From positions 992,001 through 1,056,000 of the forward strand of contig NZ_CP163423.1 in assembly GCF_041429785.1 (NCBI RefSeq): a stretch of DNA of 64,000 nt, in the 5' to 3' direction. The notes beneath the pieces are model-generated. The model searched no databases. It had not been told where the DNA came from and was given only the letters and a program-made list of their open reading frames with translations. Positions within the stretch are counted from its first letter, which is position 1. Each line of letters starts with the position of its first letter. This document shows positions 18,958 through 28,293 of the stretch, in pieces. The translations under genes and the position numbers were made by a program. The stretch is from Fretibacter rubidus (lineage in GTDB: Bacteria > Pseudomonadota > Alphaproteobacteria > Caulobacterales > Maricaulaceae).

Positions 18958-18976
18958 CTTCCCCTGACAGGGGAAG
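18958..18976 (+). terminator. Perfect hairpin after pdhC, possible terminator or intergenic palindrome
   Basis: A nine-base perfect inverted repeat CTTCCCCTG / CAGGGGAAG around a single A starts six bases after the pdhC stop. It is very GC-rich but is followed by CTTGCTCC rather than a T-run, so it is not a textbook intrinsic terminator. It may instead stabilise the 3' end of the mRNA, or be a copy of a dispersed palindromic repeat. Confidence 0.45.
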
Positions 18977-19017
18977 CTTGCTCCCTGACTGTTGTATGGC
19001 CTTGCCCCAATTTCGGC

Positions 19018-19044
19018 TTAATTTATACTTAACCATAAGTTAAC
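19018..19044 (+). promoter_or_regulatory. Tandem overlapping CtrA-type boxes (TTAA-N7-TTAAC twice)
   Basis: Three TTAA half-sites at 19018, 19029 and 19040 are spaced exactly 11 bases apart. They give two overlapping copies of TTAA-N7-TTAAC, the recognition pattern of the cell-cycle regulator CtrA in Caulobacter-type alphaproteobacteria. The block ends 41 bases before the ATG at 19086, a suitable distance for promoter control. The match to the pattern is seen directly; binding is inference. Confidence 0.6.
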
Positions 19045-19085
19045 GCGTGAATTTGGCTGCAAGATGATGCGGGCCGGGGTTTGAT

Positions 19086-20102
19086 ATGATTGTTAAAACG
19101 CTATTTTTAGGGCTTTTATCCGCCGCCACAGCGGGCAGTGTTATGTATTTTGGCACCTTGCCAGATGATGGATCGAATGACGGGGCGAACAATCCGACAT
19201 CTACAAATGCTAGCCAATTGAGTAATACCTCAGCGCCTGAGACAGTAGCGACAGATCGGGCGACTAACACTTTGCGTGTGACATCATCCAACGACGATAC
19301 CTCCGCTACGGATGACGATACCGTCAAACGCCTCCCTAGCCTGCGCGATACTATTACAGATAAACGCGTAGAGCGCGGCCCAGAGGTGCGTGAGCAAGAC
19401 GAGGCCGCAACCAAAATCGCGGAGACTGATGCGGAGCCACCGAAGAAACGCTGGCTGGATCAATATCTTCGTAATCGCGACAAGCCTGCCTCTGATACGC
19501 AGCCAGAGCCGCAGACGCCGCAAACGCCGCAGGTAATAGCCAAACCCGAAACGCCGCCCAAAGCTGTCGCTGATAAAGCCGTAGAGCCCGCAGATATGCT
19601 CAATGATATTATCGGTGCTTCTGATCAGACAAGATCTGATACGCCGCGTTATTTTAAAATCGAAGACGGTATCTTGGTCGAGGTCAAGCCTGCCGAGGTT
19701 GAGCGCGCCCAAGGCGTGCCGCAATATGATAAATATCCGCGCGGCGCCGCATCAGATGACCGTGTTCTGGCCGTTGCCTTTGAAGAGGCGGGCCGTATAT
19801 CAAAGCCAGAATTGCGCGACCAAGCCTATTTTGGGATTTTGGAATATGCATTGCGTCAGGATAATTTTGTCGAAGCGGAAAAGGCGCTCGCCGAAATTTC
19901 CCAAGTCGATATGAATTACACCGCCAAAAGTCGGATTGCCGTCGCATTTGCACAAAAAGGCCTGTCGGGGATGGCGTTTAAAACCATCAACACAGTGGAC
20001 GAACCAGAATTACGGGATTTCATGCGTTTGCAAGTCATTGAGGCGATGATTGCGCCTGAACGCCTCCCCAGCGCATGGCAAGAGGACCCGCGTCAAAACT
20101 AG
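19086..20102 (+). CDS. Membrane-anchored or exported protein of unknown function
   Basis: 338 residues. An N-terminal hydrophobic segment (VKTLFLGLLSAATAGSVMYFG) acts as anchor or signal. It is followed by about 170 low-complexity residues rich in Asp, Thr, Ser and Pro, including QPEPQTPQTPQ. The C-terminal 140 residues are helical and TPR-like in feel (DRVLAVAFEEAGRISKPELRDQAYFGILEYALRQ... split by short turns). I do not recognise a family. It sits between pdhC and lpdA but has its own upstream control region with two CtrA-type boxes, so it is probably regulated separately from the Pdh genes. Confidence 0.72.
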   Translation: MIVKTLFLGLLSAATAGSVMYFGTLPDDGSNDGANNPTSTNASQLSNTSAPETVATDRATNTLRVTSSNDDTSATDDDTVKRLPSLRDTITDKRVERGPEVREQDEAATKIAETDAEPPKKRWLDQYLRNRDKPASDTQPEPQTPQTPQVIAKPETPPKAVADKAVEPADMLNDIIGASDQTRSDTPRYFKIEDGILVEVKPAEVERAQGVPQYDKYPRGAASDDRVLAVAFEEAGRISKPELRDQAYFGILEYALRQDNFVEAEKALAEISQVDMNYTAKSRIAVAFAQKGLSGMAFKTINTVDEPELRDFMRLQVIEAMIAPERLPSAWQEDPRQN

Positions 20103-20118
20103 ACGCTTAATCCCGTAA

Positions 20119-20132
20119 TTAATCGCGATTAA
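20119..20132. promoter_or_regulatory. Perfect 14-base palindrome upstream of lpdA
   Basis: TTAATCGCGATTAA reads the same on both strands and lies 67 bases before the lpdA start, in a short AT-rich intergenic region. A symmetric site of this length is a plausible operator for a dimeric repressor controlling lpdA. A further TTAA lies at 20107. Spacing between TTAA halves is six and eight bases, not the seven expected of CtrA. The regulator is unknown. Confidence 0.35.
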
Positions 20133-20199
20133 ACCCTTATAAAACACCCCATTTGCGTCTATACAAAGCGTTGAGATTGACCGCGCTTTGGAGTGTCCT

Positions 20200-21594
20200 A
20201 TGGCTGAGCAAAATTTTGATGTAATTATCGTGGGATCTGGCCCTGGCGGCTATGTCACCGCTATTCGGTCGAGCCAATTAGGGTTTAAAACAGCCATTAT
20301 CGAGGCCGCCGATTTGGGCGGTGTTTGCCTGAACTGGGGCTGTATCCCGACCAAAGCGATGCTCCGCTCTGCCGAAGTTTATCACCAAATGCAGCACGCC
20401 AAAAACTACGGCCTGACCGCGACAGCTGGCTATGATTTGCCCGCTATTGTTAAACGCTCCCGCGATATTGCAAAGCAATTATCAGGCGGCGTGAAATTCT
20501 TAATGAAGAAAAATAAAATCACGGTCATTCTGGGTTTTGCATCGCTTAAAGCGGGCAAAGACGCCCCAACCGTTGTTGTTGAGGGCAAAGATTATACCGC
20601 CAAACATGTCATTATGGGCACAGGTGCGCGGGCACGCACAATCCCTGCGGCGGGTCTGGAGCCCGACGGAAAGTTCATCTGGACCGCGCGCGAGGCCATG
20701 GTGCCTGATACAATCCCAAAGCGTTTATTGGTTATCGGGTCGGGCGCAATCGGTATGGAATTTGCGAGCTTTTTTGACGCATTTGGCGCGGACGTCACTG
20801 TAGTTGAAATGGTCGACCGCATCCTGCCAGCCGAAGACGCAGAAATTTCAGGCCTCGCCGAAGCCGCCTTTAAGAAACGCGGGCTTAGCATTAAGACCAA
20901 AACACAAGTTAAATCCGTCACGAAAAACACCAATGATGTTACGGCTGTGTTGTCCGTGGACGGCAAAGACGAAAGCCATAATTTTGACCGTGTCATCCTC
21001 GCTATTGGTATTGTCGGCAACGTTGAGAACATGGGCCTAGAAGAGCTTGGCGTGAAAATTGACCGCAGCCATATCACAGTGGATGAGTTTTCCCGCACAG
21101 GCGTCCCCGGGCTTTACGCCATTGGCGATGTCACCACCCCGCCGTGGCTCGCGCATAAGGCGTCTCATGAAGGGATAATCTGTATAGAGAAAATTGCTGG
21201 CGGAAATCCGCATCCGCTCGACGCAAATTCCATTCCGGGCTGCACCTATTGCCACCCACAAATTGCCAGTGTCGGCCACACCGAAGCCCAAGCCAAAGCG
21301 GCGGGGTATGACATCAAAGTCGGGCGTTTCCCGTTCATGGGTAACGGTAAAGCCATTGCCCTTGGCGAGCCAGAAGGCCTTGTAAAAACTATCTTTGACG
21401 CGAAGACGGGCGAGCTTTTAGGCGCGCATATGATCGGCGCAGAAGTCACGGAATTAATTCAAGGCTATACTGTCGCGCGTCAACTAGAAACGACCGAAGA
21501 AGATTTGATGGAAACAGTCTTCCCGCATCCAACGCTGTCTGAAATGATGCATGAAGCGGTGCTAGATGCTTACGGCAAAGTCATCCATATTTAG
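20200..21594 (+). CDS. lpdA: Dihydrolipoyl dehydrogenase (E3)
   Basis: 464 residues of a flavoprotein disulfide reductase that reoxidises dihydrolipoamide in 2-oxo acid dehydrogenase complexes. FAD motif GSGPGGYVTAIR; redox-active disulfide GGVCLNWGCIPTKAML; NAD motif IGSGAIGMEFASFF; second FAD block YAIGDVTTPPWLAHKA; C-terminal catalytic His-Glu in FPHPTLSEMMHEAV. ATG 20200 is chosen because GGAG lies at 20190-20193; the frame opens at TTG 20188. Its 3' end overlaps the convergent acyltransferase by 14 bases. It probably serves both Pdh and other complexes. Confidence 0.95.
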   Translation: MAEQNFDVIIVGSGPGGYVTAIRSSQLGFKTAIIEAADLGGVCLNWGCIPTKAMLRSAEVYHQMQHAKNYGLTATAGYDLPAIVKRSRDIAKQLSGGVKFLMKKNKITVILGFASLKAGKDAPTVVVEGKDYTAKHVIMGTGARARTIPAAGLEPDGKFIWTAREAMVPDTIPKRLLVIGSGAIGMEFASFFDAFGADVTVVEMVDRILPAEDAEISGLAEAAFKKRGLSIKTKTQVKSVTKNTNDVTAVLSVDGKDESHNFDRVILAIGIVGNVENMGLEELGVKIDRSHITVDEFSRTGVPGLYAIGDVTTPPWLAHKASHEGIICIEKIAGGNPHPLDANSIPGCTYCHPQIASVGHTEAQAKAAGYDIKVGRFPFMGNGKAIALGEPEGLVKTIFDAKTGELLGAHMIGAEVTELIQGYTVARQLETTEEDLMETVFPHPTLSEMMHEAVLDAYGKVIHI

Positions 21595-22693
21595 ACGGTA
21601 GCTTACAGCCTATTCGGCGGGGGCTATGATTTTTTTTGCGGCGGAAACGCAATGTTTCGGCAAAGCGCGTCTTGCGGGTCAGCATGGGTTTTTCAATAAA
21701 TATCCAGCTTGCATAGGCGAGCGCAATTGTGATGGGTAGCGCAATCGCAATCAAGGCCAGCGGGCTGAGCGTTGGCATGGTGTAGAACAACCACTGCATG
21801 ATGCACCAATGGTAGATATAAATGCCATATGACGTGTCAGACAGATGCTTTAATCCGTCAAGTTTTGGGGCTTTTACATAGGCGGCCCAAAAAACGAAGT
21901 ACCCCAAAAACATAGCTGTGGTGACTTCAAATATGAGGGTCTTGTGTGTGAGGGCGGCGATTGCGCCCATAATAATAACGCCAATAATATTGAACTTTAG
22001 ATGTTCGCGATAGGCATAGACGGCCGCGCCTAGGCCGTAGCAAATCCCAAAGCGCAGCATATTCTGCCCCGTCCCTGGCAGCATGTCATAAAGACCGCTG
22101 ATATGCGCCAGCGGCCAAGCGGCGGCAAAGACCAAAAATTGTGCCCCAATCATCCAACGGTGCTTCATGAGGCCCAGCGCGAAGGCGGTAACTGTGCCGA
22201 TATAAGCCAAAATCTCATAGCGCAATGTCCATAATGGGGCAGAGCCAAGCTGTTCTGCATTGGTTTCAAGCGCGCCCGGTAAAGTCATTTGAGCTTGGTA
22301 AAAGGATAGAACTTGCAGGGGTTGCGTATAAAATTGCGGGTCTGTGAAAAACTGCTTTAGCGGCAAGCTGGTCACAAACGGTCCCATGACAAACATCACA
22401 AACAGCACATGAATAAATAGGGCGGGATAGATACGCAGGATGCGCGCAGAGCTATATTCAGCAACGTCGCGGCGGTAAAGCATTGATTTTGTTACTAAAA
22501 AACCTGACGCTATGAAAAACAGGTTTACGGCCAGATAGCTTGGTTTATAGCCAAAGAAGAGATTAAATTCTGCCTGCTGGTCGCCAAGGGCGATAACATA
22601 GGCGTGGCCAATAACCACCATCACCGCAAAAAGCAGTCGCAGGGGCGTGAAAAAATTATCATGCCCGTCGTTTATTTTAACCCATTGAAACAT
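21581..22693 (-). CDS. Acyltransferase 3 family membrane protein
   Basis: About 370 residues with around ten membrane helices. The N-terminal LRLLFAVMVVIGHAY contains the catalytic His of the acyltransferase 3 family (OafA/NodX type), which O-acetylates or succinylates surface sugars and lipids. I start at ATG 22693 with GGGGAGA seven bases upstream; the frame opens at GTG 22708. The substrate is unknown. It stands alone, convergent with lpdA and divergent from lipA. A second family member is at 52855. Confidence 0.87.
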   Translation of the reverse strand: MFQWVKINDGHDNFFTPLRLLFAVMVVIGHAYVIALGDQQAEFNLFFGYKPSYLAVNLFFIASGFLVTKSMLYRRDVAEYSSARILRIYPALFIHVLFVMFVMGPFVTSLPLKQFFTDPQFYTQPLQVLSFYQAQMTLPGALETNAEQLGSAPLWTLRYEILAYIGTVTAFALGLMKHRWMIGAQFLVFAAAWPLAHISGLYDMLPGTGQNMLRFGICYGLGAAVYAYREHLKFNIIGVIIMGAIAALTHKTLIFEVTTAMFLGYFVFWAAYVKAPKLDGLKHLSDTSYGIYIYHWCIMQWLFYTMPTLSPLALIAIALPITIALAYASWIFIEKPMLTRKTRFAETLRFRRKKNHSPRRIGCKLPSKYG

Positions 22694-22845
22694 GGATATT
22701 CTCCCCACCGATGAAATACGGTATCAAAATTCCCTTAAGTAAATGCAAAAATTGAGCCACAATGTCGCGCGTGGAGTGTGTTTAGCCTTTGAATTACGGG
22801 CAAAAAGCGCTTGTTTTGTGCGCCCGTAAGGCCCATTTAAACGTT

Positions 22846-23832
22846 ATGACAGTCCTAATTGATAAACGAAATAGCGCCGCGAAAAGCCCCACGCCAACCG
22901 CGAAGACAGAGCGCCCGCGCCACCCCGAAAAAGCGAACCGTCCAGAGACAGAAGTCCTGCGCAAACCGTCTTGGATCAGGGTAAAAGCTCCGACCAGCAA
23001 AGGTTATGCCGAAACGCGCAAGATTGTGCACGGCAAAGGTCTTGTGACCGTTTGCGAAGAAGCGGCGTGCCCCAACATCGGTGAATGTTGGGAGAAAAAG
23101 CACGCGACATTTATGATTTTGGGCGACACATGCACACGCGCCTGCGCCTTTTGTAATGTCAAAACAGGTTTGCCCGGCCCCGTTGACCCTGCAGAGGCTG
23201 AGAAGATTGGTATCTCTGTTAAGGAAATGGAGCTTAAACACGTCGTTATTACATCCGTTGACCGTGATGATTTAACGGACGGCGGCGCGCAGCATTTTGT
23301 TGATGTCATCAACGCGATCCGCGCCCATTCGCCTGGCACAACAGTTGAAATTCTGACACCTGATTTCCTGCGTAAAGACGGCGCGCTAGATACGGTAATC
23401 GACGCGCGGCCTGATGTGTTTAATCACAATCTTGAAACTGTGCCGCGCCTATATTTGAAAATTCGCCCTGGCGCGCGCTATTACCATTCTATGCGTTTGC
23501 TAGAACGGGTCAAAGAGCGCGACCCCAGCCAGTTTACCAAATCGGGTTTGATGGTGGGCCTCGGCGAGACGAAAGAAGAGGTGATGCAAGTCATGGACGA
23601 TATGCGCAGCGCGGGTATCGATTTTCTGACCATCGGGCAGTATCTTCAGCCAACACGCAAACATGCTGCCGTTGACCGTTTCGTGACCCCAGAAGAGTTC
23701 AAGGCCTATGAGACGATAGCCAGAGCCAAAGGCTTTTTGCTGGTATCATCCAGTCCGCTCACGCGGTCATCCTATCACGCCGATAGTGATTTTGCGAAAT
23801 TGGCGGCGGCACGCAAAGCCCAAAACGGCTAA
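22846..23832 (+). CDS. lipA: Lipoyl synthase
   Basis: A radical SAM enzyme that inserts two sulfurs into octanoyl chains on lipoyl domains. The auxiliary cluster is bound by the N-terminal Cys motif [13 protein letters not shown], the radical SAM cluster by CTRACAFC, and RSSYHAD closes the active site. It supplies the cofactor for the PdhB and PdhC lipoyl domains encoded nearby. [25 protein letters not shown] is typical for the alphaproteobacterial N-terminus, so I place the start at ATG 22846; TTG 22789 is an alternative. The stop overlaps the next start (TAATG). Confidence 0.94.
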   Translation: MTVLIDKRNSAAKSPTPTAKTERPRHPEKANRPETEVLRKPSWIRVKAPTSKGYAETRKIVHGKGLVTVCEEAACPNIGECWEKKHATFMILGDTCTRACAFCNVKTGLPGPVDPAEAEKIGISVKEMELKHVVITSVDRDDLTDGGAQHFVDVINAIRAHSPGTTVEILTPDFLRKDGALDTVIDARPDVFNHNLETVPRLYLKIRPGARYYHSMRLLERVKERDPSQFTKSGLMVGLGETKEEVMQVMDDMRSAGIDFLTIGQYLQPTRKHAAVDRFVTPEEFKAYETIARAKGFLLVSSSPLTRSSYHADSDFAKLAAARKAQNG

Positions 23833-24359
23833 TGCCGCAGGCTGCTTTATTGCAACGCGTGCCTCACGCACCGGACGATGTCTTAGCGATGGTGGCCGAT
23901 GTCGAACGCTATCCCGATTTTATCTCGCTTATCTCTGCTGCGCGGATTACCAAACGCTTGGCCGCAGGTGAGGGGTTACAAAAATTTGAGGCTGACGCCG
24001 TTGTGGCTTACAAATTTATCAGCGAAACCTTTGGCTCGCTCGTGAGTGTCGATCACAAGGCGCGCACCATATCTGTGACAAAATCAAATCGCGGTGGTGC
24101 CGTGAAATCGCTGCGCAATGACTGGGTTTTTCATCCGCTCTCGGACGGCTCCACATTAGTGGATTTTGATGTCGATGTGCGCTTAAAGGCCTTCCCGCTA
24201 GAAATGCTTGCACGCGAAAAGTTCGACAAAGCGGCTGCCAAAATCATGGGTTATTTCATAGACCATGCCAGAGAAACCTTGCCGATTGTCGGGCAAGACG
24301 GTTTGAATATGCCCGCCGAAGTAAGGCAACTTGGCTTGCCGCTTACCCGTTTAATTTAG
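23832..24359 (+). CDS. COQ10/START-like ubiquinone-binding protein (RatA family)
   Basis: 175 residues of the polyketide cyclase/START-like family, with the COQ10 signature RVPHAPDDVLAMVADVERYPDFI and a central FGSLVSVDHKARTISV. Mitochondrial COQ10 binds ubiquinone and aids respiration; the E. coli relative has been called RatA. I favour the ubiquinone role in an alphaproteobacterium. It is coupled to lipA by TAATG, an arrangement often kept in this class. Confidence 0.88.
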   Translation: MPQAALLQRVPHAPDDVLAMVADVERYPDFISLISAARITKRLAAGEGLQKFEADAVVAYKFISETFGSLVSVDHKARTISVTKSNRGGAVKSLRNDWVFHPLSDGSTLVDFDVDVRLKAFPLEMLAREKFDKAAAKIMGYFIDHARETLPIVGQDGLNMPAEVRQLGLPLTRLI

Positions 24360-24370
24360 ACGCGGCTGGT

Positions 24371-24934
24371 TTAGTCTTGCGTATCTGACGGTGTTGTCGC
24401 TGGAACACTGGCTTTGGCATCCAGCGCTTTTTTGATCGTGTAAAGCGCTTCATAACATGTCGCGTCGCGCACTTTATTGCGGTCCATGCCTTTGAAATTC
24501 ATCAAGCGTGACGTGACATTGACGCCATTGGGGGCATTGTCATCGCGAAAGGCGAGGCCAATCCACACCGTGCCAACGGGCTTTTCTTTACTGCCGCCGC
24601 TTGGCCCTGCAACACCTGTCACAGACACAGCCATATCGGCCTTGACCACATCCAGCACATTTTTGGCCATAGAGCCCGCCACAAATTTACTAACTGCGCC
24701 GTATTTTTGAATCATGCCATGCGGCACACTCAGAACATTGGTTTTGACCAGATTATCATAGGCGATAATGCCGCCGCGAAAATTGCTCGACGATCCCGGA
24801 ATAGACGTAATTGCGGCCCCAATCAGCCCGCCTGTGCAGCTTTCTGCTGTTGCAAGTTTTAGCTCTTGCGCTTTGGCTTTGTCTAAAACTTCTGCGGCAA
24901 GCTTAAATATATCGGCAAGTGTCGGGTTTTTCAT
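24371..24934 (-). CDS. CinA C-terminal domain protein (nicotinamide-nucleotide amidase type)
   Basis: About 187 residues with the CinA C-terminal signature: LATAESCTGGLIGAAITSIPGSSSNFRGGIIAYDN and SVTGVAGPSGGSKEKPVGTVWIG. This domain hydrolyses NMN to nicotinate mononucleotide in pyridine nucleotide salvage (PncC activity) when it stands alone. ATG 24934 fits the family; the frame extends to 25075 inside ispDF, but that part is antisense-like sequence. It follows ispDF after 40 bases. Confidence 0.9.
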   Translation of the reverse strand: MKNPTLADIFKLAAEVLDKAKAQELKLATAESCTGGLIGAAITSIPGSSSNFRGGIIAYDNLVKTNVLSVPHGMIQKYGAVSKFVAGSMAKNVLDVVKADMAVSVTGVAGPSGGSKEKPVGTVWIGLAFRDDNAPNGVNVTSRLMNFKGMDRNKVRDATCYEALYTIKKALDAKASVPATTPSDTQD

Positions 24935-24974
24935 AATCGTTTCGTTTCTTCTTAATGAGGCCGTGTCATGTAAA

Positions 24975-26138
24975 TTAGACCGTCTCCGGGAGGCTAACGG
25001 TCGCGCTGGCTTGTGCGGCCATGCCTTCGCTGCGACCCGTAAAGCCCAGTTTTTCTGTTGTCGTGGCTTTAACACTGACTCGGTTTAAAGATAGCCCTAA
25101 AATCTCGGCAAGGCGCGCGCGCATGGCCTCGCGGTGGGGTTTAATCTTGGGTTTCTCGCATATCAATGTAACATCAACATGTTCAATCCGCCCGCCGCGC
25201 TCTGTGACGCGCTGTGCTGCAAAGTCTAGAAATTTATCCGAACTTGCACCTTTCCATTTTGGATCGGACGGCGGGAAGTGGTCGCCAATATCACCGTCTG
25301 CAATTGCGCCTAAAATAGCATCCGTCAGCGCATGTAACCCCACATCAGCGTCACTATGACCCAACAGCGTATAGCCGCACTCAATCGGCACACCGCAGAG
25401 CCACATTGTGCCGCCCTCTGTAAACCGGTGGACATCAAACCCTGTGCCCGTGGCAAAATATCGGCTGTTGGTATCGCTCATCAACTCTCTCTCGGCGCGG
25501 GTGAAGTCTTCAATATAGGTCAGTTTAATATTGTCGCGTGACCCGTTTACTGCAGCAATAGATAGTCCTGCGTCTTTGGCGACCGCAATGTCATCGGCAA
25601 AGCTAGCATCAGCGGGCGCTGCGTTAAAGGCGTTGACAATGTCGGCGTAGTGAAAGGCTTGTGGCGTCTGCACGGCCCGCAGCCCTGCGCGGTCTATATC
25701 GGTCCCAATGGCGTCCTTATCATAGGTTTTCACCGCATCAACTAAGGGCAGCACGGGGACAGATGCCTGATGCGTGGCAAGCGCCTCGACAAGGCGCGCA
25801 ATTAAGTCTGCACTGACAAAGGGTCGTGCAGCGTCATGGATGAGGACATAATCTGGCGCGTCATCTTTTAGCGCGCTAAGCCCCGCTTTGACACTATCTG
25901 TGCGGGTTGCGCCGCCTGTGACGAAATGCACGTCGAAATTGGACAACACATCGGCGGCTTTCGTGTCGCCCGCGGCTATGACAACGACCGTATAATCTAT
26001 TAATCCGGAACTGAGCGTCGCTGCTATCGTGCGTTCTAAAACCGTTTTTCCACCCAGCAGGCGGTATTGTTTGGGAATATCGCCCCCAATTCGTGCACCT
26101 TTGCCAGCGGCGACTATAATTTGTGCAATTTTAGGCAA
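24975..26138 (-). CDS. ispDF: Bifunctional IspD/IspF (MEP pathway)
   Basis: 387 residues with two enzymes in one chain. Residues 1-225 are IspD, the CTP transferase for methylerythritol 4-phosphate (VAAGKGARIGGDIPKQY; HDAARPFVS). Residues 230-387 are IspF, the cyclodiphosphate synthase (GTGFDVHRF and LLGHSDADVGLHALTDA hold the metal-binding His and Asp; ATTTEKLGFTGR is the C-terminal motif). Fusion is common in alphaproteobacteria. It provides isoprenoid precursors for quinones and for the carotenoid cluster at 42-50 kb. Confidence 0.96.
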   Translation of the reverse strand: MPKIAQIIVAAGKGARIGGDIPKQYRLLGGKTVLERTIAATLSSGLIDYTVVVIAAGDTKAADVLSNFDVHFVTGGATRTDSVKAGLSALKDDAPDYVLIHDAARPFVSADLIARLVEALATHQASVPVLPLVDAVKTYDKDAIGTDIDRAGLRAVQTPQAFHYADIVNAFNAAPADASFADDIAVAKDAGLSIAAVNGSRDNIKLTYIEDFTRAERELMSDTNSRYFATGTGFDVHRFTEGGTMWLCGVPIECGYTLLGHSDADVGLHALTDAILGAIADGDIGDHFPPSDPKWKGASSDKFLDFAAQRVTERGGRIEHVDVTLICEKPKIKPHREAMRARLAEILGLSLNRVSVKATTTEKLGFTGRSEGMAAQASATVSLPETV

Positions 26139-26200
26139 TTATCCCGCGCTTTCCGTGCTGAAATATTGTGCAAGTCTGAAAACTCACCTATGGGCTAGTC

Positions 26201-27208
26201 ATGGCGAATCCTATCCAAATCGGCAAGCATGAATTGGCATCAAATGTCCTTGTCGCCCCCATGTCGGGGCTGACGGATTTGCCGTTTCGTCGTATTATGC
26301 AACAGTTTCAGCCGGGCCTTGTGGTGTCTGAAATGGTGGCCAGCGAAGGCCTAAGCCGCGGTAACGGCGACGGGGAAGCACGTTCTGCGGGCAAAGACGA
26401 AATTTATCCACTGGTGATACAACTCATCGGGCGGGACGCCTATTGGATGGAACGCGGCGCAAAGCTGGCGGAAGAGGCGGGCGCTGATATTGTTGATATC
26501 AATATGGGCTGCCCCGCGCGCAAAGTGACGTCGGGCCTATCAGGCTCGGCCCTCATGCGCGACCTGGACCACGCGGTGGAACTCATCGAAGCAACACTGG
26601 CAGGCACTATTCGTCCTGTCAGCTTAAAGATGCGTCTAGGCTGGGATGATGATAGCTTAAACGCCCCCGAACTGGCCCGCCGCGCGCAAGATGTGGGTGT
26701 CTGTATGGTCACCGTTCACGGTCGGACGCGCTGCCAATTTTATGAGGGCCACGCCGATTGGGCCGCCGTGCGCAAAGTGGTCGAGGCCGTGGATATTCCC
26801 GTCATCGTAAACGGTGATATTAATACGCCTGATGACGCGCAAGCTGCGCTGGAGCAATCAGGCGCGCGCGGCGTGATGGTTGGGCGGGGCCTGATCGGGC
26901 GGCCTTGGCACATAGGCGCGATTACGGCGCGGGTAGACGGCCTAGACGTGCCGCCGCCATTACCGCTAGAGCAGCGTATGGCGGTCGCGCAGAGCCACTA
27001 CCGCGATATGCTCAACTTTTACGGAGAGCGGCGCGGCATTCGAAAAGCGCGCAAACATTTGGTCGGCTATGTTGAACATGCGCCGGGCTTGTCATCTGAT
27101 ATGCAAGAGGCGCTGCGCAGTAAAATTGCCCGCACGAATGACCCTGACATTGTGATTGAAACGCTGTCCGAGTGTTTCTCCCGCGCGAGCCTTGAGCAGG
27201 CCGCATGA
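26201..27208 (+). CDS. dusB: tRNA-dihydrouridine synthase
   Basis: 335 residues of an FMN-dependent TIM-barrel enzyme reducing uridines in the tRNA D-loop. Motifs: [14 protein letters not shown] (FMN), the catalytic Cys in [20 protein letters not shown] and [12 protein letters not shown]. The last gene-end bases overlap the ntrB start (ATGA). dusB-ntrB-ntrC is the standard alphaproteobacterial order and mirrors the enterobacterial dusB-fis linkage. Confidence 0.94.
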   Translation: MANPIQIGKHELASNVLVAPMSGLTDLPFRRIMQQFQPGLVVSEMVASEGLSRGNGDGEARSAGKDEIYPLVIQLIGRDAYWMERGAKLAEEAGADIVDINMGCPARKVTSGLSGSALMRDLDHAVELIEATLAGTIRPVSLKMRLGWDDDSLNAPELARRAQDVGVCMVTVHGRTRCQFYEGHADWAAVRKVVEAVDIPVIVNGDINTPDDAQAALEQSGARGVMVGRGLIGRPWHIGAITARVDGLDVPPPLPLEQRMAVAQSHYRDMLNFYGERRGIRKARKHLVGYVEHAPGLSSDMQEALRSKIARTNDPDIVIETLSECFSRASLEQAA

Positions 27209-28293
27209 GTGACCTAGATTTAAATTTGCTCTTAGACGATATCCCGTCACCGATTTTTGTGTTCAATCCCAATAGTCTGGACATCGCTTGGGTGAACATG
27301 GAAAGCCAAGATTGGGTCGGGCATTCCGCAAAGGCCATCATCGGAACCTCACTGTCTGAGCACCTCAGCCCGTGCGAGCCAATCATTGAGGCGGCGAAAC
27401 GCTGCGTCATCAGTCGCGGTGCGGTCAGCCTTCGCGGCTATATTCTGGCGCGCACCAATATGGCCGATGAACGCGTGCATCTAACTTTATTTCCCAGCGG
27501 TGGCTTTGTCGGGATGATTGTATCGCTCGCTGCCGCGCAACCGAACGAGACGGCGGCCAATGATATTGCCGTATCGGCCATGGGGCGGATGCTCGCCCAT
27601 GAGATTAAAAACCCGCTTGCGGGGATAAACGGCGCGGCACAATTGCTGCGCGATGACGTGAAAACGGATGAAGGTCAAAAGCTGATCGATTTGATTGGCT
27701 CAGAGATTAACCGCATCCGCCGTTTGGCGGACCGTATGGAAACGTTGGGGGATCGTAATCCTGAAAACCTCAGCCTTGTGAATATTCACGAAATTCTGCG
27801 CGATGCGAGGAAGCTGATGCAGGCGACTGTGTCCAGTAACATCGTCTTTACCGAGGACTATGACCCGTCCCTGCCAGAGACATTGGGTGACCGCGATACG
27901 TTGATGCAAGCGCTGCTGAACCTTATAAAAAATGCCGCCGAAGTGCTAGAGCATGGCGGGCAGGGCGGCGAGATTACGCTGCGCACATCGTTTCGCTCTG
28001 GCGTGGTGCGTAAGGGCTTTTCTGGCAGACCCGACCAAGGCCTACCCATTGAAATTCGTATATCGGATGACGGCCCTGGTATTCCGCCCGAAATACGCGA
28101 GCAGATTTTTCAGCCCTTTGTAACCGATAAACCCAGCGGACAGGGGCTGGGCCTGGCACTGGTCGCCAAAGTGGCCGCTGCCCATGACGGGCTGATTGAA
28201 TTGAAATCGCGGCCCGGACGGACGGTGTTCTCACTTCTATTGCCGGGCTTGACCCTCACAGATTTAGCTGACGGAGCAAACGATGAAATATGA
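27205..28293 (+). CDS. ntrB: Nitrogen regulation sensor kinase NtrB
   Basis: 362 residues: a PAS domain (1-115), a HisKA domain with the H-box [20 protein letters not shown], and an ATPase domain with [24 protein letters not shown] and [12 protein letters not shown]. There are no membrane helices, as expected for cytoplasmic NtrB, which is normally controlled by PII protein and phosphorylates NtrC. The gene overlaps dusB by four bases and ntrC by eleven. Confidence 0.94.
   Translation: MSDLDLNLLLDDIPSPIFVFNPNSLDIAWVNMESQDWVGHSAKAIIGTSLSEHLSPCEPIIEAAKRCVISRGAVSLRGYILARTNMADERVHLTLFPSGGFVGMIVSLAAAQPNETAANDIAVSAMGRMLAHEIKNPLAGINGAAQLLRDDVKTDEGQKLIDLIGSEINRIRRLADRMETLGDRNPENLSLVNIHEILRDARKLMQATVSSNIVFTEDYDPSLPETLGDRDTLMQALLNLIKNAAEVLEHGGQGGEITLRTSFRSGVVRKGFSGRPDQGLPIEIRISDDGPGIPPEIREQIFQPFVTDKPSGQGLGLALVAKVAAAHDGLIELKSRPGRTVFSLLLPGLTLTDLADGANDEI

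Noticed and set aside
20107-20132. TTAA cluster before lpdA as a CtrA box
   Set aside because: Half-sites are separated by eight and six bases rather than the seven of the CtrA pattern; kept only as an unassigned palindrome.
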